This document shows positions 32,554-44,134 of a DNA stretch of 64,000 nucleotides, one piece after another. A program made the translations under genes and the position numbers. The stretch is from Talinum fruticosum (taxonomy: Eukaryota; Streptophyta; Magnoliopsida; Caryophyllales; Talinaceae). Under the pieces are notes generated by a model, which saw only the letters and a program-made list of their open reading frames with translations, ran no database searches and was not told the origin of the DNA. Positions within the stretch are counted from its first letter, which is position 1. Every line of letters starts with the position of its first letter. The stretch covers positions 4,885,001 through 4,949,000 of the forward strand of contig JAITYX010000012.1 in the NCBI GenBank assembly GCA_021018815.1. The letters run 5' to 3'.

Positions 32554-33761
32554 TGTAACGCCCCGATTACCATTACTTAATAATTCCCTAATCCGAGAAT
32601 ATTAGGTAAGGTCGCAGCGGAAGTTAACGATCGAAGGCGTTACGCCGCCCTTAACAAAAGGACAAAGCTGAATTAAGATACCATAATAAACAGTGTGTAT
32701 TGGTTATGCTTCGATCGATCAGGGAAACATTAATCGCTATGTCGTAGGGTGTCATTCGACTACTTAAGTAACCAATCCTAAAGTACGGTTCGCTACATAT
32801 TTACGGATGTTAGTGGCCATTACAACGATCTGCAATAGGAAATACGCAATATTTAATTACAACCCAAGGTGAAACCCAAAATTTGCGAGGATGAGAGTCA
32901 CTGTGAGCATCTAACCCAGACATGGAACAATGATAACGGAATATCCAGCTAAGTCTTGCTCCCGTCGAGCTTCTTATGCTAAGGGTCGTTTACGGATGCT
33001 TTTCTTAAAAACAAAAACATCAAAATAATTCGAAGAATGAGTTGAAACTCAGTACGAACATTCCTGCACGATTAAATAATTTTGAAACATATTGATTGAG
33101 TGTGCGCATTTCAATTCATTTTAGTTTGAAATCGGGGGAGAGAATATGAGTAAAACTTGCTTGCCGGTTATTATCTCGAAAGTGGAACCCCTTGATAATT
33201 GATACGATCTTAGTAAGGTGCACACCTCCCGGACGACCGAGAACCCGAGTTGAAGCCGCGCGGGTTGGGCATAAGCCCCGATTATTGATAATTGATGGGC
33301 ATAGGGCCCGATAATTGATAATTGGGCGGGGACCACTTGATTAGGTGGCAAAACTTGATTTGCAAATGATTCATTATTATTTATATATATGAGAAATGTT
33401 GAGATTTGATGAAACATGTGAGTTTTCGAAAGATACAGGCAATGAACGTACTCGAACCGAGAGTGTTTGTTTTCTCCCCTTTTTATAAAAATAGATTTCC
33501 ATTGTTAATAATGCTTTTCTTGAGTTTTAATACTTGAATTTGTCTAGGCATTGACGACTTACTTCATCTTCTATATCTCGTTACGCACTCGGGTAAACTA
33601 CGTTTTTCCTACATAACTTCACCGCATTAATTACATTTCGAATATGTACAACAACGCCTATTAGTTGAAGAAGTTGATCAAGCTAACCAAATAACTAATG
33701 TTATCTATGTAATTCAGTTCATTTGTTGACGTGAATTGAAAAGGTATATGTATACGTATAA

Positions 33762-33856
<95 letters not shown>

Positions 33857-35430
33857 CACTCGCTTATCTTCATTTCATTCATTAAAAGGACGTGAAACAT
33901 GCTCCTAGAATTATTGTTACCCACATTATTGTTATCATTATCATTATCATTATTACTATCATTATTAGATACCACTAATTTAACTAATTTGCCAAGCTTA
34001 ACTTATCTTTCGATCCTCATTCCTAACGTAATTTCTTTGCTCCTCATTTCATCGAATTCAACTCATAGCTAAGTGATTACTTAATTTACCAATGCCTTTC
34101 CATAGAAAGGCTTCATAATTAACCAAATTGCTCAAAATTCATAAATATACCAACTTAAGGTCATGAATATTATTCTCACCACAAAATTCACATTCGCAAT
34201 CACAATTTGACATGCTTAACATTTGAACTATTTCCTCACACCTTTGCAATTACACATTAGCTAGTTCAGCTCATACATATACTCGCCCTATGTTTGCTCA
34301 GTATAGTCATTCCCCAAAATATCGTAATCCATCCAATTACTCAATTATATGACAAAACATCCCTAATTTCATTCTTTAAATTATAATTTCCTGAAAGAAT
34401 TTACATCTATACACAATCACTCCATCATCTGCCACACCTCGATCATCTATACCAGTCTGAATTTTTCCAAATCGATCCTCAAATTCACTTCACAACTATG
34501 TTTCTAGATCATATGATTCGATTTCACAACTACAATCGCCGACGGATAACAAGCATGCAATATAGGGTTTGGGATATTACCTTCAAAACTCGGAGATGGG
34601 AACCAAGAAGAGGATGAGGTGGTGACGGTATCTCCGGGACCCGGCGGTGCTGGCGAGTACCGGTGAGAGCCTTGGCGGCGGCTGCATCTCGGTGGTTGGC
34701 CGTCCGGTGGCCGCGGCAGGGAGTCCCGCAGCGCCTAGCGGGAGGAAGAGAGAGGCAGCGAGAGCGCGAGAGAGGGAGAGATGAGGGGCGGCCGGTGCCG
34801 GTCTCCCGCCGGCGTCGCCGGCGCCGGTGGCCGGAGAAGGCGCCCACGGGGAAGAAGAAGCAGGGGAGGACGGGAGGGCGAGAGGGACGGGAGGAGCAGA
34901 GGAATGGAATTACTCGAATGAATTCTCCCGATTTCATTTATCCCCAAGTTTTTACTTTTTTTTTTTCAATTCTAGAGAATTCAATTCGGATTTTTCTCTT
35001 GAAAAATCTGGTTATTTGTTATTATTTTTTTGTTTTATTTTTGTGTTTATTTTTATGTATTTACTTATTTATATGTATTTACTTATTTAATTTTATTTTT
35101 TTTTTGTTACTTATTTAATTTTACTTAATTTTATTGATGATGTTTAAATTTATAAATATCATTGTTCGCTTGAAATGTAATATTAATGACCTTGCAATCA
35201 TATACCATCTCTTGTAAATTTTAAAATTTTCTCTCGTTAAACATATGCATAATGTATAACCCTTATTATGAAATTTTATTATGGCCACTTGTCGCCTTAG
35301 CCGCATAACGCATGTATAAAAATAATTTAAATATAAAGTATCGAATTGAAGTGCACGCGCTCAATCATATGAATCTTGTAATTAATGAATTAATAAAATA
35401 AACAATGTGGTTTAGGGTCGGGTTGTTACG
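32554..35430. repeat. Probable solo LTR (family S), 2877 bp
   Basis: It starts TGTAACGCCCCGATTACC and ends GGGTCGGGTTGTTACG, forming the inverted termini TGTAACG-CCCGA/TCGGG-GTTAC; the last base is G where A is expected. Flanks GGTGG and TGTGG fit a five-base duplication with one change, and the uninterrupted site is visible in copia B (6119-6130, AAGGTGGAAACC). There is no gag or pol inside. GC-rich 34620-34900 gives Arg/Pro-rich frames on both strands that I consider chance. Confidence 0.6.
33774..33854. repeat. (TA)n microsatellite
   Basis: About 80 bases of pure TA dinucleotide inside the solo LTR. Confidence 0.92.
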
Positions 35431-36146
35431 TGTGGAAACCACCGTTGAGCTTAGCGTTGAAGATTTCTAGTTTTGGTAATAGACAAGCCCGACACGGTGT
35501 TTGGGCCTGGTTCGAAGTAGAAAAGCCTTGTCTGTCTGGTGATTGACGGCTTGAAGCCGGTTACTTTTGTAATTCAAAAATAGGATAACCTCGTTTAGAT
35601 AACCTACAAAAGTAAACAAATTTGGGTTCTCAAAGTATAAAATACTTTGGTCCAAGATTTGGCACAGATAATAATTTAATTAAGATAATTAAATGCATAA
35701 TTATCTCGAGTCCTAGAAGAGTGGAATTTTTGAGTCTAATATCCATTATACTCGAATTCCATCCGAGTCGACCCAAGGAAAGATCAAGTTATAAAGAGAA
35801 TATCGAGTATGAGTACTTGATCTAGCAAAAGCAATTCAAATAAACATGCTCGACTTAGAGAGTTGAATTAACATTGTAATTCACTTTAATTTGGAATATG
35901 TTAGTGAGATTGTTTGAACATGCGGTAAGTCCGAGTGGCTCGGAACCATCCGTGTGAATTGATGAACAAGAGTATGCTTTCTAAGTCGATCGTAATCGAA
36001 TGAAAACTTATGCATTAGTTTCGTAACACTCGTAATAGTTTTTATAACACTCATAACAACTTGTAATCAAAACCTAGAAGGTATGAGGTTTGTACCGATT
36101 CCGTGATAGTACTCGTAATGATATAAATGTAGAGTCCGAGTTTTCA

Positions 36147-36580
36147 CGTGGGTATGATATCAATGGATACTTGTTCTACAAAAGAGCCAGGACAATAGGA
36201 GCATCGTGCAAAATAGTGGGGTCACATTGAAGGCTCATGCACATCATGTTTCCAGCTCCAAGGACAAAAATCCGGTTGTAGCTAAAATGCCATATTACAA
36301 AAAAGCCAAGACTATGTTGAATTCCGTGAGCCCGTTTTCCGGTGCAAATGGGTTGACAATACCAACAATGTCCTAATTGATCAGATGGGATTCACGATGG
36401 TCGATCTCACAAGAGAAGGGCCTAAAGGGGATCAATTCGTTATGGTATCCCAAGCAACACAAGTGTTCTATGTTGAGACCCGACCAATGATAAGTGGTCT
36501 ATTGTTCTTCAAGGGATGAGGCACGTTGCTGGTGGGGATAGTGAAGATGTGTGTGAGTTTGTTGAGGAGACCTAACCATG
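36147..36580 (+). pseudogene. TNP2 transposase, C-terminal DUF4216 part
   Basis: Frames give YDINGYLFYKRARTIG right after the copia D LTR, then EPVFRCKWVDNTNN, VLIDQMGFTMVDLTREGP, DQFVMVSQATQVFYVE and a shifted WSIVLQG. This is the DUF4216 region of TNP2 (pattern FKCDWVD--GV--D--GFT-VDL). It continues the gene at 26893-28920, separated by copia D, with the stretch between DUF4218 and DUF4216 missing. A cluster of Glu/Asp codons near 36530-36570 fits the acidic end. Confidence 0.8.
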
Positions 36581-38045
36581 CTCCTTGGGAATGCCTGTCA
36601 AAAATAATGATGCCAACTTTGAAGAATTGTATTTAAAGGTTGACCATCAAGAGGGCATTTATATTCAAGATAAGTCCAAAGGATGGGAAAAAAGGGCATA
36701 AACCATGTAATTATATCAACTCAGTAAGAACATTATTTTTATGGCAATCTTTGTTGATGGATATCCATATTGTTGCTTGTTTTAGTAACTCGCAACTTGT
36801 TTTTTATTATTTTGGACTTATAGTATTCATGTAACGGATCATTATTTTTCGAGGATCAAAAGCCGGACTATGATTTTTCGAAATTTATGCCAAACAAGTG
36901 ATTTATACCGAAAAATTCCAAGGTTCAATAGAAATATTTAGAAAGTATCAAGTTGGAATTTTTGGTGCAAATAAATTGTTTAGCGAAATATCGAACCATG
37001 ACAAAGGAATTTGTCTGGTACTCGAATTTTGACCATTAGCGACCAATGTTAGCTTTGATTTCCTTTCTCATTTATGATCCTTCTATGTTTGTTCTGTTTC
37101 TTATAGAAAAGTCGTTGCTTTAGGTACCTAAATTTTTTCAATCAACCAAAACTCAACGATATAGCTTTTGAAGTAGTTGATTCCAAAGGTGCATACATGA
37201 CGAAGACAAGCTTTTTCAAGTAAACAAGTGATTTATACCCTTTTATGTTTGTTATGTTTCTTGTGGATAAGTTGTTGATTAACACTTTCCTTAGTTTTTA
37301 TGTTGTCAAGTCTACCCTCGCAAGAACTCCAAGTAATGTATTCATCGGAGGAGCATCACTTTGGGACAATGACAAAGGAAATAAAGATTGCTAGTGAGAT
37401 GTCCTCTTTGTGCATTCCTTTTTAGTACTTATGCCAAAAAGTCCATTTCGGGTCTTGGAATTTTATGGAATAAATTACTTTAATATTTAGGCCAAAAGGT
37501 TTATCTTTATTTGCCTAAAGTGATGAGTTTTAGTAGATTGATGTGCTTGTCTTTATGACTATATTGCTTGCTTAGAGTTCGTGCAGAGGTAGCGTGGACA
37601 ACAAATATGATGTATATATGTTGTCCAAGCTACCGCTGCAACAACTCCAAGAAAGCAATATCATCATAAAGAGAATCACATAATTAAATCTACTATAAAA
37701 GAATTACTTTCGGTAAATACAGATTTCCTTTTGACATAAACATTAAAATCATTTTATACTACAAAATTTCAAGATGAGAGACAACTTTCTAACATAAATA
37801 CCGAAAGAAGAGTAGTCTTTGTATTATATTTCACATCATTGTAATATATTCTTCCCTATAACTTATTGTGAAATATGGAATAGTTGTTGAAATTGTTAAA
37901 GATGAAAAATGTTGTGGTTGTAGTAATGTGGGAAATTTTTGTAATATTGGAACAATTGAGGCTGTTGGTGGTTGATATGTAAGTTGTTGTGATGTATTTT
38001 GTAGTGTATTTTTACGAGGGTACGGAAAAACAAAAATAAATTATA
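36581..38045. other. 3' interior of CACTA-4 without a recognised gene
   Basis: AT-rich; a TNPA-type gene is expected here but only short frames are found. It holds a small hairpin at 37577-37645 and related CTACC-C-CAAGAACTCCAAG copies near 37312 and 37630. Confidence 0.45.
37577..37645. repeat. Short stem-loop in CACTA-4
   Basis: GGTAGCGTGGACAACA (37588-37603) pairs with TGTTGTCCAAGCTACC (37619-37634); the stem extends outward to 27 bases with few mismatches around a 15-base AT loop. Confidence 0.6.
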
Positions 38046-38374
38046 AAAAAATTCGGAACTATTAGTACGGTTCTTAAGGAAGAACCGTCGTAATAGGTCC
38101 GAATATAACGTATTACGATGGTTCTTCCTTAAGTACCGTAGTAATAGGTCTTGGCCTAAATATTTTTGGCAGAACATGGGGAATTTGGGCCATGGCCTAT
38201 GATGATGGTTCTTAAGGAAAGACTGTCGTCATAGGTAAACCTATTACTACGGTTCTTTTGAAAGAACCGTAGTAATAGGCTATATTTATCGACAGCTTCT
38301 ATAGAGGAACCGTCGTCATAGGCCTTCTTTTACTACAGTTTTGAACTGTACCAAAAGTGGTTCTTGTAGTAGTG
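38046..38374. repeat. Right subterminal repeats and TIR of CACTA-4
   Basis: Repeated pairs such as GGTTCTTAAGGAAGAACCGTCG and AACCGTAGTAATAGG stand in both orientations up to the terminus TTCTTGTAGTAGTG. Each pair is a palindrome of about 20-40 bases. Confidence 0.8.
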
Positions 38375-38947
38375 CAACAACTTATCAAGAGAGAAGAGAA
38401 GCTCTTATAGGTTTACATTATTGACACGACCTGTAACTTTTTGTAGTTGTCGGTTTTCGTTTTCATTTCGGATTAATCATTGTAATTAGTGTTAATTAAT
38501 TATGGTTAGTCTTAACCTTTCCTTAATAATTAAGAAATGTATTTTCTGTAGGAAATGGCCCTCTATATAAGGCCTCCTTGCTTCTTGTAAGAACAACTTT
38601 TGAAAACATTATTATTGGTGATTGATACATTCTTTGTGTCTTCAACTCGGAATGTTTGAGTGAATGAGACTTCTATCTTCAAAAATTCCCTAATATTTGT
38701 AGCTTGTTTTGGCAACCAAGTGGTGTTCTCCTAGGTCTTAGAAGTCCCATGTTGGATCCAATCCCGTGCAATCTTCTTTGTTGCTCCCGCTTGATTTTGA
38801 AGTTGGATATTCTGTCCCTTTTGAGTCGATCGGGCACTATCCCCTGTTTTACTTTCAAACCTAACTTTTTCCAACCTCTTCTTATCCTAATCTAGGATAA
38901 CAACTATTTCCTCGATTGTGCTCCACCATCCGGGTATGGATCCATCA

Positions 38948-39850
38948 ATGTTGATGAAGGAGGTTCTGCCACAAAGAAGGCAAGAACCAGTGTCACTCAA
39001 CCTGAGGATCCACAAAAGGATACATCAAAAGGTAATGCCCTATCCTTTGATGATCCGAAACATATGATCGTATCCAACACTACTTTTTGGAAGACAAGTT
39101 CTTCCTTTCTACAAAACCATTGTGGATCAAAGCACTCACAAAAATTGGTATTTTAACTACCTTTGCTTTTGTGACTACATTTATTCGAATTAGTCTCGTA
39201 ATTCTACCCGAACATGTCCTAAAAAGACAATGTTATTTATTCATTTGTCCAAGGCAAGAGCATAACTATCAATCTTCCTCTCCTCCATAAACTGTTCGAT
39301 GTTCGGTGTCTATTTCGAACTCCAGTCACATTCCTTTCACTAAATTGGCATATGAATTCTTTAATAAATATGTCCGACTTGCTCTCAAATCTCAAAATAA
39401 TTTCTCTTTCACCTACCTTAAGTCTTAGGCCAAACTTCTTTGCTTCTTTCTGATGAGAATTGTCTTCTCATTTTATCCTTCTAAGGAGAACCCAACAACA
39501 AGGTTCTCAAAGTTGTTTTTGATATTCTTGAGGGATATGAGCTTGATCTCTTCCCTTTCATCATTGAACAAATTGCTTTTGTTCCTCTAGATGAGAAAAT
39601 GCCCCATTTACCTTTTGGAGCTCTTCTTTTAAAAATCATATCTCATTTTCAACTCAAATTTCCCAATAAGCATATAAAATTTCTTGAGCTAGCCATTTTT
39701 GCTAGCAAGGCTGAGTTGATAAATCGGGTTCCTAGGAGACTGAAGCTGCTGTCTTGGTTCATATTTCTAAGATACCTCCTCCTCCTCCATATCCATTTGG
39801 GAAGAGTGAACAAGAAAATCTTCTTCCGAGTGCTTGTCCTTCTCATTGCT
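38948..39850 (+). pseudogene. Extra post-pol gene of copia C1 (continued from 17247), fused to gag
   Basis: After the gypsy A target duplication the gene resumes with VDEGGSATKKARTSVTQPED, then shifts; later blocks are LFPFIIEQIAFVP-like sequence, LPFGALLLKIISHFQLKFPN and KHIKFLELAIFASKAELI, then a basic end RVNKKIFF (compare VKKKIFF in C2 at 45600). At about 39850 the frame enters gag of copia C2 without a stop, so 39599-39982 reads as one 127-residue chimera. Function of the gene is unknown. Confidence 0.7.
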
Positions 39851-40560
39851 CTCAAAGCCTTAGAGGAAACTAATCAAAGTTTGAGGCCCTCGGATTCTGA
39901 AGAAGACCCCATGGCACTTCCGGCCGGAGGATTTAAAAGTATGATGAAATACAAAATGTGGCAAAAGAAGTCTAAGCAATAATTCTTCAACAAGGAAAGA
40001 AAAGGTAAATTCTCATCTCCTTCTAATTTGACTTTGACTAAAAACTCCGCTTGTTTTGAGTGTGGAAGCAAGGAGCACATAGTTAAGGATTGTTCACAAA
40101 GAAGAAAGTACATAAAGAAGAAAAAAGCAATGGTAACCAAATAGAATGATGATGAATTAGAAGAAGATGATTACACAGATGATGAATCGAAGTTTCTTAT
40201 GGTCCCGATACACTCGGAAGATGAATATGAGTCGGATAGTGAAGCACCGGACACCGAGGAAGCCGATCCTCAGGAGGTAATCAACTACTTTCTCAAATTC
40301 TCGAGAATGATCTACCAAGATATATTTTTACTTTGGAGGAAAAGTCCAATTGTGATTCTTCCGTGTTTAAAGAGAAATTAGAGTCTTTCGATTCCGAGAA
40401 CAAATCTTTGAAAAATGATATAGAAAACCCGAGAAAAAGCTGAAGGTACTAGAGTCTAGTACTTAAGAAAATGAGATTGAATCTGAGTGCCTTAGAAAAG
40501 AGAATGAGAAATTGAAACAGAAGCTTAGTGAATCTCAGGAGTTGGTTTTGAAACTTACTT
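39850..40560 (+). pseudogene. Copia C2 gag, 3' half
   Basis: DSEEDPMALPAGGFKSMMKY matches copia E gag (57140-57190). The zinc knuckle CFECGSKEHIVKDC is intact at 40052-40093. Then come an acidic block and a Leu/Lys/Glu-rich coiled-coil-like stretch (40260-40560). Gag upstream of the DSEEDP block, PBS and 5' LTR are absent because of the fusion with C1. Confidence 0.78.
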
Positions 40561-40979
40561 ATGGTTAGAAAAACCTTGACCTAGTTCTTGGTTCTCACCG
40601 TGTCTTTCTTAAAAAAAAAAGGACTTGGTTGAACATGAAGATAATTCCTACTAAAGCCTTTTCAAAACTGATTCCAAAACAATTAAGTTTAGGAAGGCTA
40701 AGCATGATCCCATTCATTCAAAGAAGAAAGGGATCGAGCCCAAACCAGTCTTTAATAAAAAGTCTTCCAACCTGTTTACAAAAAGAAAGGATTTCAAAAG
40801 AAAGAGACATATACTCGGTCTCGTAAGAAGAGACTTAGAATTAGACCAAGCCCAAAATCATTCAAATATGGGTTCCCAAAAGTGCTCTTCCTTCAAGAAT
40901 GACTATAGTAAAAATAGTTACTAGGTTTGTAAGAGGAAGTGAGAAGGGTTAGTTTGTCTCTATTTTTCAGGTTACTCAG

Positions 40980-41300
40980 AAACATAGAGGTCACTAGTAC
41001 TTAGATAGTGGATGTTCGGGCCACATATCTTGTGACTCAAGACTTTTTCAGAACTAAAAGAGATGAAAGGAGGAAAGGTCACATTGGTAGATAATAGTAA
41101 AGGTAAGATTGTTGACACTAGTAAAGCTGGGCTAGATGATAACTCAGTCGATCCGGTATATCATGTCAAAGCGATCAAGTATAATCTTCCGAGCATCTCT
41201 CAATTGTGTGACAAAGGTCAACAGGTAAGATTCACTCGGACCAACTACTTCATTTCGATGCAAACACCAAGGAGACAAAGCTCTCTAGTCTAAGGTTAGG
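40980..41300 (+). pseudogene. Copia C2 protease, degenerate
   Basis: YLDSGCSGHISCDSRLF (from about 40999) keeps the catalytic D-S-G; a stop replaces the Trp before Tyr. Then MKGGKVTLVDNSKGKIVDT and VKAIKYNLPSISQLCDKGQQ complete the domain. The segment 40561-40980 is the poorly conserved Lys-rich Gag-protease linker. Confidence 0.75.
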
Positions 41301-41319
41301 TAACACCTACACCATCCCT

Positions 41320-42260
41320 CTTTCTAATTCTAATCAAGATATGTCATGTTTAAAAGTTTCAGTTAATGATGATTCATGGACTTGGCATCGTAGATTAGGT
41401 CATATTAGTATGCATACAATCAAGAAACTTACATCTCAAGGCTTAGTTAGAGGACTACCTAACTACTCATTTAAAAAACATAAAATATGTGATGTATGCA
41501 CAAAAGAAAAACTGGTCAATTTCCATTTAAGGCACTTAAAAGTGTTTCTACATCCAAAGTGCTTGAACCGATACATATGGATTTGTGTGGTGAAATTCAT
41601 GTTTAAAGCTTAGGAGGTAAATCATATGTACTAGTCATTGTTGCTGATTTCTCACGATTTACTTGGGTTTCTTTTCTAAAGAACAAGAGTGAAGAATTCA
41701 AAGAATTCACTAAGATCTGCAGGAAAATTCAAGTGGAGTCTTAGACTCGGATCTTAAGAATTCGAACTTACCATGGAAGGGAGTTTGACTACTCACAACT
41801 CGCAGACTTTTGTGATAAGAATGGCATCTCTCACAACTTCTTAACATCGAAAACTCCTTAACGGAATGGAGTAGTAGAGAGAAAGAATAGAACTCTTGAA
41901 GAAATATGAAGGACAATGATGATTGAAAAGGACTATTTATGGGTTGAGGCAGTGAACATAGCAAAGAACATACTTAATAGATGCCTCATTCGACCCATTC
42001 TGAAGAAATCACCCTATGAGCTCTACAACGGAAAGAAACCTAGCATTTACTACTTCAAACATTTCAGGTGTAAATGCTTTGTGCATAATAATGGTAAGGA
42101 TCATTTGACAAAGTTTGATGCAAGGTCGGTGAAGGTATATTTTGTAGTTATTCATCTCATAGCATAGCTTATCGCATTTTCAACAAAAGAACTAATAAAG
42201 TGGAAAAAATATCCACATTATCTTTGATGAGGTTGATGATGGTAGGATAAGTGAGTCTAC
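41320..42260 (+). pseudogene. Copia C2 integrase, degenerate
   Basis: Zinc region SWTWHRRLGHISMHTIKKL and KICDVCTKEKLV (H, H, C, C present), core with HMDLCGEI-like sequence at 41570, FSRFTWVSFLKNKSE, RTYHGREFDYSQL, GVVERKNRTLEE, then WVEAVNIAKNILNRCLIRPI, PYELYNGKKP and FRCKCFVHNNGKDHLTKFD. All the main blocks remain, with stops near 41610, 41744 and 41862. Confidence 0.82.
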
Positions 42261-43350
42261 TTTCTAAGACCTCAAGCTCAACTGAAATGATGATGACATA
42301 GTGGAAGCTGAGCTCGGAATCATCTATAACAAGAGAATTGAGCCAACTTAGAATGAGCTGGCTCAAGATCAAGCTCGGACAACTTATATACAAGGTGAGC
42401 AAGAGATATAACCAGCAGAACCAGGTGAAGAACAAATTATTGAACCATCAAATCTGGTAAACCGAGAGAATAGGTAAAGCTTTCAAATATGCATCAAGTC
42501 ACCCACCCGAGAATATCATCTCGGACATCAACTCTAGGGTAAGGACTTGTTCTTCTTTACAAAATTTATGTGCATTTTCTACATTCATCTCATTAATTGA
42601 ACCTAAAAATGTACTAGAATCCTTACTTGAATCTGAATGGGTAAAGGCCATGCAAGAAGAACTCTCATAATTTAAAAGAAACAAAGTTTAGACCTTGACC
42701 AAATAATCTTTTAACCACCCAGTTATAGGAACCAAATGGATTTTCAAGAACAAACTGGATAAGAGAGATTTGATAGTAAAAAATAAGGCCAGACTTGTTG
42801 CTCAGGGATATAATCAAGAAGAGAGAATTGATTGTTAGGAAACCTTTGCGCCTGTTGCTAGGATTTAGGCAATTAGAATTCTTTTAGCATTTGCATCCAG
42901 CATGAACAATAAATTACATCAAATGGATGTTAAGTGTGCTTTTCTTAATGGTCATATTCAAGAAGAAGTGTATGTTGAGCAACCCCCTGGATTTGAAAAC
43001 GCTGAATTTCCTAATAATGTTTTCAAATAGCAAAAATCTTTATATGGTTTAAAACAAGCTCCAAGAGCTTGGTATGAAAGATTAGGTAGCTTCTTGGTAA
43101 AAAATGGTTGCAAAAGTGGTCTTATTGATAAAACTCTTTTCACAAAAACCTAGGGGAGCGATTTTCTCATTATTTAGATTTATGTTAATGACATAATCTT
43201 CGGAGCTACTAATGAAATTCTATGTCAAGAGTTTTCTAAGTTGATGACACAGAAATTTCAAATGAGTATGATGGGAGAACTCAACTTCTTTCTTGGACTG
43301 CAAATCAAATAAGAAATAGATGACATCTTTGTCCATCAATCCCGAGTACA
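42261..43350 (+). pseudogene. Copia C2 reverse transcriptase, degenerate
   Basis: Linker with ESEWVKAMQEELS at 42632. Then WIFKNKLDKRDLIVKNKARL, VAQGYNQEERID, FAPVARI with a stop, [52 protein letters not shown]. The catalytic YVDDIIF is YVNDIIF near 43180-43200: the first Asp of the pair is Asn. MGELNFFLGLQIK follows. Loss of the Asp alone would disable the enzyme. Confidence 0.82.
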
Positions 43351-44134
43351 CAAAGGAGTTATTCAAGAAGTACAAGCTACAACATGTCTAACATGCAACA
43401 ACTCCAATGAGTAGTAGTACCAAACTAGACTCGGATAAGAAAGGTAAAGCTATAGATTAGAAACTCTACGGAGGTATGATTGGATCTTTACTTTATCTTA
43501 CATCTACTAGGCCAGATATTATGTTTAGTGTCTATCTATGTACAAGATTTCAAGCTAATCCAAAGGAATCACATCTCACTAAGATGAAGAAAATATTGAG
43601 ATATCTTGCATGAATTAGACACTTGATCTTCAGTATTCAAAAGACTCAAGTCTAACCCTCAATGGATACTCGGATGTTGATTGCACTGGATACCAAGTTG
43701 ATAAAAAGAGTACCTGAAGAGCATGTCAATTGCAGGGTCAAACACTCATGTCGTGGAACTCAAAGAAGCATAATTTAGTTGCTTTATCAACGACCGAGTT
43801 ATAGTACATAGCAGATTGTGGCATGTCTGTGCTCAGATTTTATGGATCAAACAACATTTAAAGGATCTAGAACTGTCATTCACATCCATTATTATTAAGT
43901 GTGATAATTAAAGTGCCATAAGCATCACAAAGAATCAAGTTCAGCACTAAAAATCAAAGCATGTTGAGGTAAGATACCATTTTATGAGAGACCACTCGAA
44001 AAGGTGATATTGAACTTGAATTTATTCCTAATAAATTTAAGTTAGCTGATATCTTCACAAAACCTCTAAGTGAAGATAAATTATGCTTTATTAGGAATGA
44101 ACTTGGTATGCCAAATTCATCATTACTTGAGTGA
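43351..44134 (+). pseudogene. Copia C2 RNase H and pol end
   Basis: GGMIGSLLYLTSTRPDIMFS, RFQANPKESHLTKMKKILRY, a frameshift, then LNGYSDVDCTGYQVDKKST-like, SWNSKKHNLVALSTTELYIA-like and KHVEVRYHFMRDH sequence, with FIPNKFKLADIFTKPLSEDK and the end RNELGMPNSSLLE before TGA at 44132-44134. Catalytic residues lie in broken frames. Compare the end in copia E near 61026. Confidence 0.75.

Larger units (their letters stand above)
28921..36146 (-). mobile_element. Copia D (Sirevirus-like), 5' LTR to mid-integrase
   Basis: On the minus strand: 5' LTR (36146-31794, holding a solo LTR), PBS, gag, protease and half of integrase. It stops near 28921 after MIEHDLPYYF, so RT, RNase H, extra gene and 3' LTR are gone. 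The flanking TNP2 also lacks the end of DUF4218 and everything up to DUF4216, so one deletion probably removed both. The family is the same as B and E. Confidence 0.82.
31794..36146 (-). repeat. 5' LTR of copia D, split by a solo LTR
   Basis: Outer ends TGAAGG (31794) and GAGTTTTCA (36146) correspond to the TGAAG...CTTCA ends of B and E. Subtracting the inserted 2877 bp and a five-base duplication leaves 1471 bp. A TATA box on the minus strand (CTATAAATAG, 32378-32369) corresponds to that of E. Confidence 0.8.
23541..38374 (+). mobile_element. CACTA-4, large En/Spm-type transposon (14.8 kb with nested inserts)
   Basis: Left end CACTACTACATC, right end GAACCACTTTTG-type inner sequence and GTAGTAGTG (38366-38374); both termini read CACTACTACA inward. 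Target duplication CAA at 23538-23540 and 38375-38377. Contents: subterminal TGACGGTT/AACCGTCA arrays, two long hairpins, a TNP2 gene with transposase-associated, DUF4218 and DUF4216 regions, then a non-coding 3' part. Copia D (28921-36146) lies in the TNP2 gene. Without it the element is about 7.6 kb. Confidence 0.88.
17268..38947 (+). mobile_element. Gypsy A, chromovirus-type element split by CACTA-4
   Basis: Structure: 5' LTR 17268-18485, PBS, gag, protease, reverse transcriptase, RNase H, integrase, PPT, 3' LTR 22892-38947 with CACTA-4 inside. Flanking five-base duplications are ATTTT (17263-17267) and ATGTT (38948-38952), one mismatch apart. The uninterrupted site is visible in copia C2 (44724-44740), where AAATGTTATTGAAGG is continuous. 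Without CACTA-4 the element is about 6.8 kb. All genes carry stops or shifts. Confidence 0.88.
22892..38947 (+). repeat. 3' LTR of gypsy A, split by CACTA-4
   Basis: Left part 22892-23540, right part 38378-38947 after the CAA duplication. Joined length is 1219 bp against 1218 bp for the 5' LTR. It ends GGATCCATCA as does the 5' copy. This confirms both the LTR limits and the CACTA-4 limits. Confidence 0.88.

Noticed and set aside
34530..35118. Arg/Pro-rich frames on both strands inside the solo LTR
   Set aside because: Composition is that of a short GC-rich, purine-strand-biased block; no family pattern and the plus-strand frame ends in a T-rich run.
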